A stretch of 64,000 nucleotides of DNA from Amycolatopsis methanolica 239 (GCF_000739085.1 NZ_CP009110.1:1240001-1304000), one strand, 5' to 3'. Shown: positions 31,496-41,959, numbered from the stretch's first letter. Numbers and translations are program-made. Notes: generated from the sequence alone by a model not told the origin.

Positions 31496-33763
31496 TCACG
31501 CCGGTGTGACCGGCTCGGACACCCGGATCACGATCAGGCACGAGTCGTCCTCGGTGTCGGACGTCGCCTCGGCCAGCAGCTGGTCGCTGATCCGCTCCAC
31601 CTCCGTGCCCGCGTGGCAGGCCGCGGCGGCCAGCCGGTCCAGGCTGTCGTCGAGCAGCACGCCGCGCCGTTCGATCAGCCCGTCGGTGAACAGGACCAGC
31701 GTGTCCGCGGGCCGCAGCTTGAGCACGGACTCCTCGAACCGCGCGGTCGGCCGCGCGCCGAGCAGGATTCCGCGCGGCAGGGGCAGCTGCTGGGTCACCC
31801 CGCCGCGCACCAGCATCGGCGGCAGGTGCCCGGCGCGTGCCCAGGTCAGCGTCCGGCTGTCCGGTTCGTACAGCCCGCACAACGCGGTGCCGGTGACGCC
31901 GCGGTTCACCGTGAACGTCGTCGTGTTCAGCCATTCCAGCAGCCGTCCCGGGCTCGCCCCGGTCACGGCCAGCCCGCGCAGCGCGTTGCGCAACGCGATC
32001 ATGCCGGTGGCCGCGCCGATCCCGTGCCCGGCGACGTCGCCGATCACGAGCAGGATCCGCCCGCTGGGCAGCACCGTCGCGTCGTACCAGTCGCCGCCGA
32101 CCTTGTGCTCCTGCGCCGCGGGCCGGTACCGGACCGCGACGTCGAGCCCTTCCATCTCCACGGGCCGCGCCGCGGACGGCAGGATCGCCTGCTGAAGCTC
32201 CCGCGCGATCCGGTTCTGCTGCTGGGCCTCGTGTTCGGTGTCGGCGAGCCGGTCGCGGGTCGCGGTCAGCGCGACCTGGCTCTGGTACTGCGCGGACAGG
32301 TCCTGGTAGATCCCGCGCACGGCGACCAGCTGCCCGCTCTCCGACAGCACCGGCTCGCCGTGCGCGCGGATCTGCCGGTGCGTGCCGTCCGGCCGGATCA
32401 GCCGGAACACCGTCGCGGCCTCCTGACGCGCCAGCAGCGTGGTTTGGAACGCCTCGGCGATCGGCAGGTCCTCGGGGTGGACGTAGGTGCACAGCTCGTT
32501 CCACGCGACCGGGCCCGCGGACGTCGGCAACCCGAACAACTCGAAGGTCTGCTCGGTCCACGTCATCTCGCCGGTGAGCACGCTGTGTTCCCAGCTGCCC
32601 AGCCGGGCGATGTGCTGCAGGTTGTGCAGCAGTTGCGCGAGCCGCTGGTCGTCGTGGCCGACGGTGAGCCCGATCCGCACCCCGTCCAGGAACCGGGTGA
32701 TCCGCACGTCCACGGTCGCCGGGGTGGCCGCGCCGCCGGTCCGCGCGACCAGCGGGACCGGCCCGAGCCGCGCGGTCGCGCCGCTGGTGAGCACCTCCAC
32801 CGCGCGGTCGGCGAGCCCGTACGCGCACAGCAGCGGGTACGCCCTGGTCAGTCCGCGGCCGATCAGTTCCGCGGCCTGCCGCCCGTGGGGGTCCTCGAAG
32901 TCCTCGCCGACCTGCGCGATCTCGAAGTCGGTCACCTGGCCGGACTCGTCCGAGCGCGGCCGGGCGAACAGGCCGGAGTCCAGCAGGCCCACCGTCGACG
33001 GCAGCGCCCCGGCCGGTTGCGTGCTGAGCACGATCTCCCGGCCGCACAACGCGGCGAGCGCGGTCAGCCGTCGCTTCTGCTCCGGCGGGAACAGCGGTAG
33101 CGGCGCGGCCCAGACGAACTCCACCACACCGGCGATGCTCCGCGAGGTGGTCACCGGGACCACCGCCCGCGCCCCGCGCCGCTCGTCCGCCAGCAGCGGC
33201 ACGGCGGGGGCGAATTCCACCCCGGGGATCCAGTGCGGCCGCCGTTCCCGCGCCGCGCGCTGCGGCAGGCAGTCCATCAGCACCGGGAGGTGCCGCCAGC
33301 GGCTGGCCTCCAGGAGGTCGAGCCCGCTGTGGCCGGCGAGGCCCAGCGCGCCGTCCGGCCGCACCTGCCACACGGCGACCGCGGCCGCGCCCGCGGTGTG
33401 CCGGACTTCCTCCAGCAGAGCGGAATTCTCCGCGGTGGCGTCGCGCAGCCGGGCGAAGTCGGGAGCGTTGTCGGGCTCGGCGAGCGTCCGCGGCGGCCGG
33501 ACCGCGCCCGCGACCACGTCCGCGGCCAGCTCGGCGACGGTGATTCCGGTGCGCGCGGCGAGCTCGGCGAGGTGCGTGGCGGCCTCGGCGGGGGAGTAGC
33601 CGAGCCGTTCGACGAGGATGCCTTCGGCGACCGGGACGAGCAGCCCGCCGTCCTGTTCGGCGCGCAGCCGTTCGATTTCCTGCTGCTGGCATTCCACGAC
33701 GGCGGCGAGCCCGGCGACTCGCGGATCGAGGTCGCTGGTCTGCGGCGGGTACTGGGCCGTCAC
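31496..33763 (-). CDS. ANTAR-GAF-PAS-PP2C (SpoIIE-type) phosphatase
   Basis: 755 aa, GTG start. An ANTAR-like RNA-binding segment (about residues 40-95, VAEGILVERLGYSPAEAA) is followed by GAF-type sensing regions (about 110-245 and perhaps 255-370), a PAS domain (about 385-500, ending DGTHRQIRAHGEPVL) and a C-terminal PP2C phosphatase (about 530-750) with VGGDWYDA and IGDVAGHG metal-binding motifs. Such enzymes dephosphorylate STAS anti-anti-sigma proteins. A STAS protein is encoded 4.4 kb away across the kinase gene. It ends 20 bp before the sigma factor start on the same strand. Confidence 0.88.
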   Translation of the reverse strand: MTAQYPPQTSDLDPRVAGLAAVVECQQQEIERLRAEQDGGLLVPVAEGILVERLGYSPAEAATHLAELAARTGITVAELAADVVAGAVRPPRTLAEPDNAPDFARLRDATAENSALLEEVRHTAGAAAVAVWQVRPDGALGLAGHSGLDLLEASRWRHLPVLMDCLPQRAARERRPHWIPGVEFAPAVPLLADERRGARAVVPVTTSRSIAGVVEFVWAAPLPLFPPEQKRRLTALAALCGREIVLSTQPAGALPSTVGLLDSGLFARPRSDESGQVTDFEIAQVGEDFEDPHGRQAAELIGRGLTRAYPLLCAYGLADRAVEVLTSGATARLGPVPLVARTGGAATPATVDVRITRFLDGVRIGLTVGHDDQRLAQLLHNLQHIARLGSWEHSVLTGEMTWTEQTFELFGLPTSAGPVAWNELCTYVHPEDLPIAEAFQTTLLARQEAATVFRLIRPDGTHRQIRAHGEPVLSESGQLVAVRGIYQDLSAQYQSQVALTATRDRLADTEHEAQQQNRIARELQQAILPSAARPVEMEGLDVAVRYRPAAQEHKVGGDWYDATVLPSGRILLVIGDVAGHGIGAATGMIALRNALRGLAVTGASPGRLLEWLNTTTFTVNRGVTGTALCGLYEPDSRTLTWARAGHLPPMLVRGGVTQQLPLPRGILLGARPTARFEESVLKLRPADTLVLFTDGLIERRGVLLDDSLDRLAAAACHAGTEVERISDQLLAEATSDTEDDSCLIVIRVSEPVTPA

Positions 33764-33907
33764 TCGAGCCCCTCGGTCACGGTGGGCGGACGAAGCAAGT
33801 CTAGTGAAGTGGCGCTGGGATACGTGTCGCGCTACCAGTAGATTCCTCTTCTGCGGGGATTGTTCGCAAGAGCGGTTCCCAGAGCCTCACGGAATCGGAG
33901 TGCGCTG

Positions 33908-36900
33908 ATGGCTGAGAGCCGGACCGCCCAGGCCAAGCGGGACCCGGGCCGAGGCGGTGAACGGGAGCTGGCCGATCCCCGGTTGCAGCAGCTGCTGGCC
34001 GGTCTGACCGCGGTACGCGACGGCGATTTCGGCACGCGGCTGCCGCAGGTCGGCGACGAGCTGATGGACGAGATCGCGGCCGTCTTCAACGGCATGGTCG
34101 ACCAGCTTTCGGTGTTCACGTCCGAGGTGACGAGGGTGGCGACCGAGGTGGGCACGGAGGGCAAGCTCGGGGGCCAGGCGCGGGTGCCCGGGGTGTCCGG
34201 GACCTGGGCGGACCTCACCGATTCGGTGAACGCGATGGCAGGCAACCTGACCGCTCAGGTGCGCGACATCGCGCAGGTCGCGACCGCGGTGGCAAAGGGC
34301 GACCTGTCGCAGAAGATCACGGTGGACGTCCAGGGCGAGATGCGGGAGCTGAAGGAAACCATCAACACGATGGTGGACCAGCTTTCGTCGTTCGCCGACG
34401 AGGTCACGAGAGTGGCCCGCGAAGTCGGCACGGACGGCAGGCTGGGCGGTCAGGCGCAGGTGCCCGGTGTCGGCGGCACGTGGCGGGCGCTCACCGACTC
34501 GGTGAACTTCATGGCCGGCAACCTGACCGACCAGGTGCGCTCGATCGCCTCCGTGGCCACCGCGGTCGCCGACGGCGACCTCTCCCAGAAGATCACCGTC
34601 GACGCGCGCGGCGAGATCCTGGAGCTGAAGAACACGATCAACACGATGGTGGACCAGCTGTCCGCGTTCGCGGACGAGGTCACGCGCGTGGCCCGAGAGG
34701 TAGGCACCGAGGGCCGCCTCGGCGGTCAGGCCGACGTCAAGGGCGTGTCGGGCACCTGGAAGGCGCTCACCGAATCGGTGAACGTCATGGCCGCCAACCT
34801 GACCGACCAGGTGCGGTCGATCGCCGACGTGACCACCTCCGTCGCCAAGGGCGACCTGACGCAGAAGATCCGCGTCGACGCGCGCGGCGAGATCCTGGAA
34901 CTGAAGGAGACCATCAACACGATGGTGGACCAGCTGTCCGCGTTCGCCGACGAGGTCACGAAGGTGGCCCGCGAAGTGGGCACGCACGGCAACCTGGGCG
35001 GGCAGGCCAACGTCCGCGGGGTGTCGGGCACCTGGAAGGACCTGACCGACAACGTCAACGGGATGGCGTCCAACCTGACGAGCCAGGTGCGGTCGATCGC
35101 GCAGGTGGCCAGCTCCGTGGCGCAGGGCGACCTGTCGAAGAAGATCACCGTCGAGGCCAAGGGCGAGGTCGCCGCGCTGGCCGACACGATCAACACGATG
35201 GTCGACACGCTCGGCGCGTTCGCCGACGAGGTGACCAGAGTGGCCCGCGAGGTCGGCACCGAAGGGATCCTCGGCGGCCAGGCCCGCGTCCCCAACGTCG
35301 CGGGCACCTGGAAGGACCTCACCGACAACGTCAACTCGATGGCGAACAACCTGACCAACCAGGTGCGCAACATCGCCCAGGTGACGACCGCCGTCGCGGA
35401 CGGCGACCTGACCAAGAAGATCGACGTCGACGCCCGCGGCGAGATCCTCGAGCTGAAGACGACGATCAACACCATGGTCGACACCCTCGGCTCGTTCGCC
35501 GCGGAGGTGACCCGCGTGGCCCGCGAGGTGGGCAGCGAAGGACGGCTGGGCGGTCAGGCCGAGGTCGAGGGCGTGTCCGGCACCTGGAAGCGGCTCACCG
35601 AGAACGTCAACGAGCTGGCGGGCAACCTGACCCGCCAGGTGCGCGCGATCGCCGAGGTGGCCAGCGCCGTCGCCACCGGCGACCTGACCCGCTCGATCTC
35701 GGTCGAGGCGCAGGGCGAGGTCGCCGAGCTCAAGGACAACATCAACTCGATGGTGCGGTCGCTGCGCGAGACCACGCACGCCAACCAGGAACAGGACTGG
35801 CTCAAGACCAACCTGGCGCGCATCGCCGGGTTGATGCAGGGCCACCGCGACCTGGCCACCGTCGCCGAGCTGGTGCTGAACGAGCTGGTGCCGCTGGTGA
35901 ACGCGCAGCAGGGCACGTTCTTCCTGAGCAGCGGGCAGAACGGCACCGGGCGGCTGCGGCTGATCGCCACCTACGGCGCGCACTCCACCGAGGAGCTGGC
36001 GCGGGAGGTGGAGGTCGGTCAGACGCTCATCGGCCAGGCGGCCCGTACCCGGCGGCCGATCATCGTCGACAAGACCCCGCCGGGGTACGTGCGGATCTCC
36101 TCCAGCCTCGGCGAGGCGCCGCCGGTGAACCTCGTCGTGCTGCCGGTGACGTTCGAGGACCGCACCCTCGGCGTGATCGAGCTGGCCTCGTTCGAGCGGT
36201 TCACCCAGGCGCAGCGCGACCTGCTGGACCAGCTGGGCGAGACGATCGGCGTCAACGTCAACACGATCGTGGCGAGTTCGCGCACGGACTCCCTGCTCGA
36301 GGAGTCGCAGCGGCTCGCGGCCGAGCTACGGGTCCAGCAGGAGGAACTGCAGCGCTCGAACGCCGAGCTGGCCGAGAAGGCGACGCTGCTGGCCCGCCAG
36401 AACCGCGACATCGAGGTCAAGAACACCGAGATCGAGCAGGCCAGGCGGGAGATCGAGGAGCGCGCCGAACAGCTCGCGCTCGCCTCGAAGTACAAGTCCG
36501 AGTTCCTCGCGAACATGTCACACGAGCTGCGCACTCCGCTCAACAGCCTGTTGATCCTGGCGAAGCTGCTCGCGCAGAACCCGAGCCGCAACCTCACCGC
36601 GAAGCAGGTGGAGTACGCCGAGGTGATCCACTCGGCCGGTTCGGACCTGTTGCAGGTGATCAACGACATCCTCGACCTGTCCAAGGTGGAGGCCGGGCGG
36701 ATGGACATCCACCCGGAGCCGTTCGCGCTGAACCAGCTGCTGGACTACGTCGAGGCCACGTTCCAGCCGCTGACCGCCGAGAAGGGGCTGACCTTCGCGG
36801 TCACCGCCGACCAGGACGTGCCGCGCGAGCTGGTGACCGATCAGCAGCGGTTGCGGCAGGTGCTGCGGAACCTGCTGTCCAACGCGGTCAAGTTCACCGA

Positions 36901-38152
36901 CCACGGCCGGGTCGAGCTGCGCGTGCGGATGGCCCGCGAGGAGGAGCTGCCGGCAGGCACCAGCGGCCCGGTGGTGGCGTTCGCGGTCACCGACACCGGC
37001 ATCGGCATCGCGAAGGAGAACCTGAGCGCCATCTTCGCCGCGTTCCAGCAGGCCGACGGCACCACCAGCCGCCGCTACGGCGGCACCGGGCTGGGGTTGT
37101 CCATCAGCAACGAGGTGGTCTACCGGCTCGGCGGCGAGATCCGCGCGGAGAGCGAGCTCGGCGAGGGCAGCACGTTCACGTTGTTCCTGCCGCTGGGCAA
37201 GTCCCCCGGCGACGGCCTGCCCGCGCCGGTGGCCGCCGAGGTCGAGGTGCCCGAACCCGCGTCGGAGGCCTCGCGCGAGACGCACGGCAAGCGGCAGGTG
37301 CTGGTCGTCGAGTCGGCGGGCAGCGGCCTGCTGTCGCTGCTGGCGAGCAGCGCCGCCGCCGACCTCGCCGACACCCACGGCACAGTCACGGTCGCCACGG
37401 TGAGCACGGCGGAGCAGGCGACGAACGTCCTGCTCAGCCGCCCGCACCACTGCGTCGTGCTGGACGTCAGCCTGCCCGAGGGCGGCCCGTTCGCCGTGCT
37501 GGACGCCCTGGCCGAACACCCCGACCTGCGTTCGGTCCCGGTGCTCGCGCACCCGTCCCGCAAGCTGACGCCGGACCAGGAGAGCCTGGTGCAGACCCGC
37601 GCGGCGATGCAGCCGCTCGAGCTGCTGCCCTCGCTGGACGAGCTGCGCGAGCGGATCGCGCTGCACCTGTCCGCCGACCAGCCGGACGACGTCATCCCGC
37701 TGACCCAGCCGCGCTCGCCGCTGCCGTCGCTGACCCGGCCCGTCGACGACCGGCCGGTGGACGAGCCGTTGCGCGGGCACAAGGTGCTGATCGTGGAGGA
37801 CGACCCGCGCAACGTGTTCGCGCTGCGCGGCGCGCTGGAGAGCTACGGGCTGGACGTGCGGCACGCGGTGAACGGGCGCAAGGGCATCGACGTGCTGCTC
37901 GCCGAGGACGGCATCGAGCTGGTGCTGATGGACGTGATGATGCCGGAGATGGACGGCTACGCGGCCACGGCGGCGATCCGGGAGATCCCGCGGTTCGCCG
38001 ACATGCCGATCATCGCCGTCACCGCGAAGGCCATGCAGGGAGACCGGGAGAAGGCGCTCGCGTCCGGGGCCAGCGACTACCTGACGAAACCAGTCGACGC
38101 GGAGGAGCTGCTTCAGTGCCTGCGGCGGTGGCTGCCGGAGGTGCGGGCCTGA
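33908..38152 (+). CDS. HAMP-array hybrid histidine kinase with two receiver domains
   Basis: 1,414 aa from ATG 33908 with GGAG upstream; a TTG 48 bases earlier is in frame but lacks a ribosome site. No membrane segment is seen. Residues about 38-620 hold seven HAMP-like units, six of them in a near-perfect 92-residue period, each with GDL...KI and LGGQA motifs. Then follow a GAF domain (about 635-795), a coiled coil, HisKA with the phospho-accepting His872 in [12 protein letters not shown], HATPase_c (about 960-1095), a degenerate receiver (about 1130-1240) and an intact receiver with Asp1342 in [12 protein letters not shown]. The layout resembles cytosolic osmosensing group III kinases of fungi. 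It is divergent from the phosphatase gene. Confidence 0.9.
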   Translation: MAESRTAQAKRDPGRGGERELADPRLQQLLAGLTAVRDGDFGTRLPQVGDELMDEIAAVFNGMVDQLSVFTSEVTRVATEVGTEGKLGGQARVPGVSGTWADLTDSVNAMAGNLTAQVRDIAQVATAVAKGDLSQKITVDVQGEMRELKETINTMVDQLSSFADEVTRVAREVGTDGRLGGQAQVPGVGGTWRALTDSVNFMAGNLTDQVRSIASVATAVADGDLSQKITVDARGEILELKNTINTMVDQLSAFADEVTRVAREVGTEGRLGGQADVKGVSGTWKALTESVNVMAANLTDQVRSIADVTTSVAKGDLTQKIRVDARGEILELKETINTMVDQLSAFADEVTKVAREVGTHGNLGGQANVRGVSGTWKDLTDNVNGMASNLTSQVRSIAQVASSVAQGDLSKKITVEAKGEVAALADTINTMVDTLGAFADEVTRVAREVGTEGILGGQARVPNVAGTWKDLTDNVNSMANNLTNQVRNIAQVTTAVADGDLTKKIDVDARGEILELKTTINTMVDTLGSFAAEVTRVAREVGSEGRLGGQAEVEGVSGTWKRLTENVNELAGNLTRQVRAIAEVASAVATGDLTRSISVEAQGEVAELKDNINSMVRSLRETTHANQEQDWLKTNLARIAGLMQGHRDLATVAELVLNELVPLVNAQQGTFFLSSGQNGTGRLRLIATYGAHSTEELAREVEVGQTLIGQAARTRRPIIVDKTPPGYVRISSSLGEAPPVNLVVLPVTFEDRTLGVIELASFERFTQAQRDLLDQLGETIGVNVNTIVASSRTDSLLEESQRLAAELRVQQEELQRSNAELAEKATLLARQNRDIEVKNTEIEQARREIEERAEQLALASKYKSEFLANMSHELRTPLNSLLILAKLLAQNPSRNLTAKQVEYAEVIHSAGSDLLQVINDILDLSKVEAGRMDIHPEPFALNQLLDYVEATFQPLTAEKGLTFAVTADQDVPRELVTDQQRLRQVLRNLLSNAVKFTDHGRVELRVRMAREEELPAGTSGPVVAFAVTDTGIGIAKENLSAIFAAFQQADGTTSRRYGGTGLGLSISNEVVYRLGGEIRAESELGEGSTFTLFLPLGKSPGDGLPAPVAAEVEVPEPASEASRETHGKRQVLVVESAGSGLLSLLASSAAADLADTHGTVTVATVSTAEQATNVLLSRPHHCVVLDVSLPEGGPFAVLDALAEHPDLRSVPVLAHPSRKLTPDQESLVQTRAAMQPLELLPSLDELRERIALHLSADQPDDVIPLTQPRSPLPSLTRPVDDRPVDEPLRGHKVLIVEDDPRNVFALRGALESYGLDVRHAVNGRKGIDVLLAEDGIELVLMDVMMPEMDGYAATAAIREIPRFADMPIIAVTAKAMQGDREKALASGASDYLTKPVDAEELLQCLRRWLPEVRA
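34298..35770 (+). repeat. 276-bp tandem coding repeat (HAMP units)
   Basis: The motif GGCGACCT(C/G)(T/A)C recurs at about 34298, 34574, 34850, 35126, 35402 and 35678, a constant 276 bp (92 codons), inside the kinase gene. Protein copies are more alike than the DNA copies, so the array is old and kept by selection, but it is long and similar enough to recombine unequally or to collapse during assembly. Confidence 0.85.
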
Positions 38153-38216
38153 CCCGGGCGGCGGATCCGGCGAAGGAGGTGTTCCGCCGGGGCGCGCGGA
38201 AGTGGAGGATGGGTGC

Positions 38217-38600
38217 GTGCAGGCACCCGATCCACTGAACCCGCGCGATCCGGCCGGCGACCCCGCCGACGGCGTCGCGGTCGCCGTCGAACGCCGCGGT
38301 GAGGCCGTCGTGGTCCAGGTCAGCGGCGAACTCGACCTCCTGACGACGCCGCGGCTGGACGACGCGGCGAGCCAGGCGCTGCGCGAGCGGCCGTCGCTGC
38401 TGGTGCTCGACCTGACGGGGGTCACGTTCCTGGGTTCGGCCGGCATGGCCTCGCTCGTCGCCGTGCGGCAGGCCGCCGGGGACGACCTGCCGATCCGCCT
38501 CGCCGCCGCGGACCCGGTCGTGGTGCGCGCGATGGAGGTCGTCGGCCTCGACGAGGAGTTCCCCCTCTACCCGACGTGCGAGGACGCGCTGGCCGGCTGA
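38217..38600 (+). CDS. STAS-domain anti-sigma factor antagonist
   Basis: 127 aa from GTG 38217, which has GGAGG eight to nine bases upstream; a GTG 15 bases earlier is the alternative. A single STAS domain (about residues 20-125) contains VQVSGELDLLTTPRLDDA and LVLDLTGVTFLGSAGMASLV, where the Ser in FLGSAG is the phosphorylation site that switches binding to an anti-sigma kinase. It lies 64 bp after the hybrid kinase. With the PP2C phosphatase nearby, two of the three parts of a partner-switching module are present; the anti-sigma kinase is not seen in this window. Confidence 0.9.
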   Translation: MQAPDPLNPRDPAGDPADGVAVAVERRGEAVVVQVSGELDLLTTPRLDDAASQALRERPSLLVLDLTGVTFLGSAGMASLVAVRQAAGDDLPIRLAAADPVVVRAMEVVGLDEEFPLYPTCEDALAG

Positions 38601-38760
38601 CCGGCGAGCAGCGTGCGCAGCCGCGCTCGGCAGGGTAGGTCTCACCGCGGCCGGGGTGGTGCAGCACCCCGGCCGGGGCACCCGGAGTCCGCCGTACGGT
38701 GCCGTCCGAGCGTCCTGTTCGCCGACGGCGGTTTCGTTGCGCAGGCGTGGAAAAACCTTT

Positions 38761-39681
38761 TCACGGTAGCGGCGCCGCCGCGCCCAGGCCCTGCGCCGCG
38801 GCCGCCGCGCGGACCGCGTCGATCACCAGCTGCAGGGACGGCCGCGTGGACGCCGTGCGGTGCGCGATCGACACCGTGCGCATCGGCGGTTCGGTCAGCG
38901 CCACGATGTCCACCCCGTTCGGCCGCAGCGACAGGCCCAGGTCCGACACGAGCGTGACCCCGAGCCCGGCGTCCACCATCGCCAGCGCGGTCGCCTGCTC
39001 GCCGACCTCGTGGTTGATCTTCGGCTCGAACCCGTGCCGCTGGCACGCCAGCCGCACCGCCCGGCCGAAGTGCGAGCGTGGCCCGGCCAGTATCCACGGG
39101 TGCTCGGCCAGCTCGGTCAGGCTCACCGTGCTGGCAGGCACCGTGCCGCCCGGAACCGCCGCGTGCAGCCGTTCGACCGCGATCACCACCCGCGTCAGCG
39201 CCGGGTCCCACGGCATCGGGTAGTCGGAGTAGTCGATGACGAACGAGAAGTCGAGCGCGCCGTCGCGCACCGCACCCGCGGTTTCCTCCGGCGCCAGCTC
39301 CTTCGTGCGCACCTCGATGCCCGGGTGTTCCCGCGCCAGCGCGGACAACGCGAACGGCAGCAACCCGGACGCCACCGACGCCCACACCCCCGCGGTCAGC
39401 CGCGCGGTGACGCCCTCCTGCGCCTCCTCCAGCGCCATGGTCGCCCGTTCGACGGACTTGAGGATCTCCTCGGCGTGCTCGGTCAGCACCACGCCCAGCT
39501 CGGTCAGCTGGACCCGCCTGCCGAGCCGCTCGAACAGCTTGGCCCCGACGTCCCGTTCCAGTTGCGCGAGCTGCTGCGAGACGGCCGACGCGGTGTAGTG
39601 CAGGGCGGCCGCGGCCGCGGTGACGGTCCCGCGGCGCTGCAGCTCCCGAAGCATCCGCAACCGGTGCAGCGACAGCTCCAT
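38761..39681 (-). CDS. LysR-type transcriptional regulator
   Basis: 306 aa. The HTH (about residues 3-62) has TVTAAAAALHYTASAVSQQL, and a periplasmic-binding-type effector domain (about 90-290) follows. It is divergent from the amino acid dehydrogenase gene. In the 214-bp spacer GGATCA (39700-39705) and TGATCC (39740-39745) form an inverted repeat, a possible binding site. LysR proteins typically activate the divergent gene in response to its substrate, so regulation of the dehydrogenase is likely. Confidence 0.9.
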   Translation of the reverse strand: MELSLHRLRMLRELQRRGTVTAAAAALHYTASAVSQQLAQLERDVGAKLFERLGRRVQLTELGVVLTEHAEEILKSVERATMALEEAQEGVTARLTAGVWASVASGLLPFALSALAREHPGIEVRTKELAPEETAGAVRDGALDFSFVIDYSDYPMPWDPALTRVVIAVERLHAAVPGGTVPASTVSLTELAEHPWILAGPRSHFGRAVRLACQRHGFEPKINHEVGEQATALAMVDAGLGVTLVSDLGLSLRPNGVDIVALTEPPMRTVSIAHRTASTRPSLQLVIDAVRAAAAAQGLGAAAPLP

Positions 39682-39895
39682 GCCGCCCAGGGTAGGTAAG
39701 GATCACCTGCTGTGCAGGGAACGTGAACGGAACCGTGCATGATCCCTAACTGGACGTCTCCGGGAAGCCTGCCGCACCCTGGTGTCAGCGGGAATGGATC
39801 TCCCGATTCCACCCAGACCGGCGACCGAAGCCACCGCGCGCGGCGGAGGTGCGCTGTGCTGCGCCCGGAATCGGCGACAGGCTTGGAGGGGACAG

Positions 39896-41122
39896 TTGAC
39901 CACGATGCAGGATCCGCGGGGGCTCGCCGGCGAGCGGACCCGCCCGCGCACGCAAGAGCCGATGCTGCGGCTGACCTGGACCGACCCGGTCACCGGCACC
40001 CGCGGCTACCTCGTGGTGCACACGCTGGTCTCCGGCCTGGCCACGGGCGGCACCCGGATGCGCGCTGGCTGCACGTTGTCCGAGGTCGAGGACTTGGCGC
40101 GTGGCATGGCGGCCAAGACCGCGACGTTCGACCTGCCGGTGGGCGGGGCGAAGGGCGGGATCGACTTCGACCCGAAGGACCCGGGGGCCGTCGGGGTGCT
40201 GGAGCGGTTCTGCCAGGCCATGCGCCCGTGGCTGGACGCGCACTGGGTGACCGCCGAGGACCTCGGGGTGCCGCAGCACCTCATCGACGAGGTCTTCGAG
40301 CGGCTCGGGCTGGAGCAGTCGTACCACGCCGCCATCCGCCGTTCGCCCGATCCGGCGCGGACGCTGCGTCGCGTGCACGCCGGGCTGAACGCGCCGGTGC
40401 CGGGCGGGCTGCTGCTCGGTGACGTGGTCGGCGGTTACGGCGTCGCGCAGGCCTGTCTCGGCGCGGCGAGCGCGTGGGGCTGGGAGCCAGCCGCCAGGAC
40501 CGTGGCGATCCAGGGCATCGGCACGATGGGCGGTGGCGCGGCCTGGTACCTGCACGAGGCGGGCATGCGGGTGGTCGCCGTCGCCGACGCGGCCGGGACG
40601 CTGTACGACGCGGCGGGGCTGGACGTGCCCGCGCTGCTGGAGCTGCGGGACGCCTACGGCGAGGTGGACCGCTCGCGGCTGTCCGGCTCGGTCCGGCAGC
40701 TGCCGCGCGACGCGGTGGTCGGGGTGGCGGCGGACATCCTGGTGCCGGCGGCGATTTCCTACGCGCTGACGCCGGACAACGTCGCGGACGTCGCGGCGAA
40801 GGTCGTGGTGGAGGCGGCCAACGCCGCGACGACGCCCGAGGCCGAGGCGATGCTCGCCGCCCGCGGTGTCCCGGTGGTCCCGGACTTCGTGGCGAACGCG
40901 GGCGCCGCGGCGTGGGCGTGGTGGCTGCTGCTGGGGCAGGTGGGCGCCGACCCGGTCGACTCGTTCCACCGGCTGCAGACGGAAATGCGGTCGAAGGTGG
41001 CGCTGCTGCTGGCCGCCTGGTTCGCCGACGGGGTCCCGCCGCGCACGACGGCGGAAGAACTGGCCGCCGCGAACCGCGCCGCGCGCCTCGCCGCTGGCGA
41101 TGCTGGGGTCACGATCCCCTGA
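39896..41122 (+). CDS. Glu/Leu/Phe/Val dehydrogenase family protein
   Basis: 408 aa from TTG 39896, chosen because GGAGGGG ends four bases upstream; ATG 39905 is the alternative, and an upstream open extension has no ribosome site. The catalytic-lysine region AVGGAKGG-like (LPVGGAKGGIDFDP), the AEDLGVP segment with the catalytic Asp region, and a Rossmann domain with IQGIGTMGGGAAWYL identify an oxidative deaminase of amino acids. The enzyme would produce 2-oxo acids and ammonia with NAD(P). Substrate not determined. Divergent from a LysR regulator. Confidence 0.88.
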   Translation: MTTMQDPRGLAGERTRPRTQEPMLRLTWTDPVTGTRGYLVVHTLVSGLATGGTRMRAGCTLSEVEDLARGMAAKTATFDLPVGGAKGGIDFDPKDPGAVGVLERFCQAMRPWLDAHWVTAEDLGVPQHLIDEVFERLGLEQSYHAAIRRSPDPARTLRRVHAGLNAPVPGGLLLGDVVGGYGVAQACLGAASAWGWEPAARTVAIQGIGTMGGGAAWYLHEAGMRVVAVADAAGTLYDAAGLDVPALLELRDAYGEVDRSRLSGSVRQLPRDAVVGVAADILVPAAISYALTPDNVADVAAKVVVEAANAATTPEAEAMLAARGVPVVPDFVANAGAAAWAWWLLLGQVGADPVDSFHRLQTEMRSKVALLLAAWFADGVPPRTTAEELAAANRAARLAAGDAGVTIP

Positions 41123-41451
41123 ACACGCTGAAGGGCCGCGGCGAACCCCGCTGAACTGGCGACGTCGGGCCGCCATTCCCGGAACACGCTGAAGGGGCCC
41201 TTCGCGAGGGTGCGAAGGGCCCTTCACTGCGTGTCGACACCTTGGTTCCGGCCTGGTTCGCCGACGGGGAGGTGAACCAGGTCCGGTATCCAATCGGCGG
41301 TTGCGGCCTTCGGAGCCGTCGTCGGCGGGACCGTAGGGCCTCGACCTCGTAGTGCCCGGGCACCTCGGGGTCTGCCCCATACAGTGCCCCATGGCCCACG
41401 CCGGAACCAGGGCCTAAGGTCCCTTTTCACTCGTCCGGCATGCTCTGGGCC
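41123..41451. other. Intergenic stretch with repeated GAACACGCTGAAGG element
   Basis: No gene is seen in these 329 bp. The 15-base GAACACGCTGAAGGG occurs twice (about 41122 and 41182), 60 bp apart, and the second copy leads into a strong hairpin (41191-41225). The remainder is GC-rich and has stop codons in the frames examined. Confidence 0.6.
41191..41225. terminator. GC-rich hairpin, probable terminator or repeat element
   Basis: GAAGGGGCCCTTCGC pairs with GCGAAGGGCCCTTC around a 6-base loop (one bulged G). There is no U-tract, as is usual for terminators in high-GC actinobacteria. Elements of this type appear to recur in Amycolatopsis genomes (recollection, not checked). It lies after the dehydrogenase gene. 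Confidence 0.6.
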
Positions 41452-41955
41452 ATGGACCACCCGCTGCGCGCCATCCGCGCCACCCGAGTGTTCGCCGACC
41501 GGCCGGTGCCCAGGGACCTCGTCGTGGACCTGGTCGAGACGGCGCGCTGGACCGGTTCCGCGCGGAACCGCCAGCCGTGGCGGCTCGTCTCGGTGACCGA
41601 CCCCGCGGTGCGTCACGCGCTGGCCCGCCTCGGGCAGTACGCGCAGCCGCTGGCAGCGGCCCCGGTCGCGCTCGTGTTGCTGTCCGACGCGGAAGCGGGT
41701 GCGGACACCGAGTTCGACCTGGGGCGGCTGTGCCAGACCCTCGTCGTGGCAGCGCACTTCGCCGGGCTGGGCAGCTGTCCGGTCTCGTTGTACCCCAAGG
41801 CCAACGCGGTGGAGGCGGCCGCGCTCACCGGACACGGGCACCCGTGGCGCGCGCACCACGCGCTCGCGCTGGGCTGGCCGGGGGAGCGCCTGCGTGGCCG
41901 GTCCGCCGTGCCGGTCGGACGCAAGGCGCTGGCGGACGTGTTCTCGGAGTTGTAG
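41452..41955 (+). CDS. Nitroreductase-family protein
   Basis: 167 aa from ATG 41452; an ATG 12 bases earlier is in frame but gives an atypical N-terminus. RATRVFADRPVPRDLVVDLV, RNRQPWRL and the LGSCPV segment with a following ALGWPG-type turn fit the FMN-binding nitroreductase fold, which is slightly short here. These flavoproteins reduce nitro groups or quinones, or act in cofactor-related chemistry. It is convergent with the ABC ATPase gene, with four bases between stops. Confidence 0.8.
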   Translation: MDHPLRAIRATRVFADRPVPRDLVVDLVETARWTGSARNRQPWRLVSVTDPAVRHALARLGQYAQPLAAAPVALVLLSDAEAGADTEFDLGRLCQTLVVAAHFAGLGSCPVSLYPKANAVEAAALTGHGHPWRAHHALALGWPGERLRGRSAVPVGRKALADVFSEL

Positions 41956-41959
41956 CCCG

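Noticed and set aside
34298-35770. Regularly spaced repeats that could suggest a CRISPR array
   Set aside because: The period is 276 bp, entirely within one coding frame with conserved protein motifs, and there are no short spacers.
33887-35983. Long antisense frames across the HAMP repeats
   Set aside because: They mirror the 276-bp repeat, have no ribosome site and no recognisable domain.
36518-38446. Antisense 642-codon frame over the kinase domain
   Set aside because: It lies opposite intact HisKA, ATPase and receiver motifs, and no motif is visible in it.
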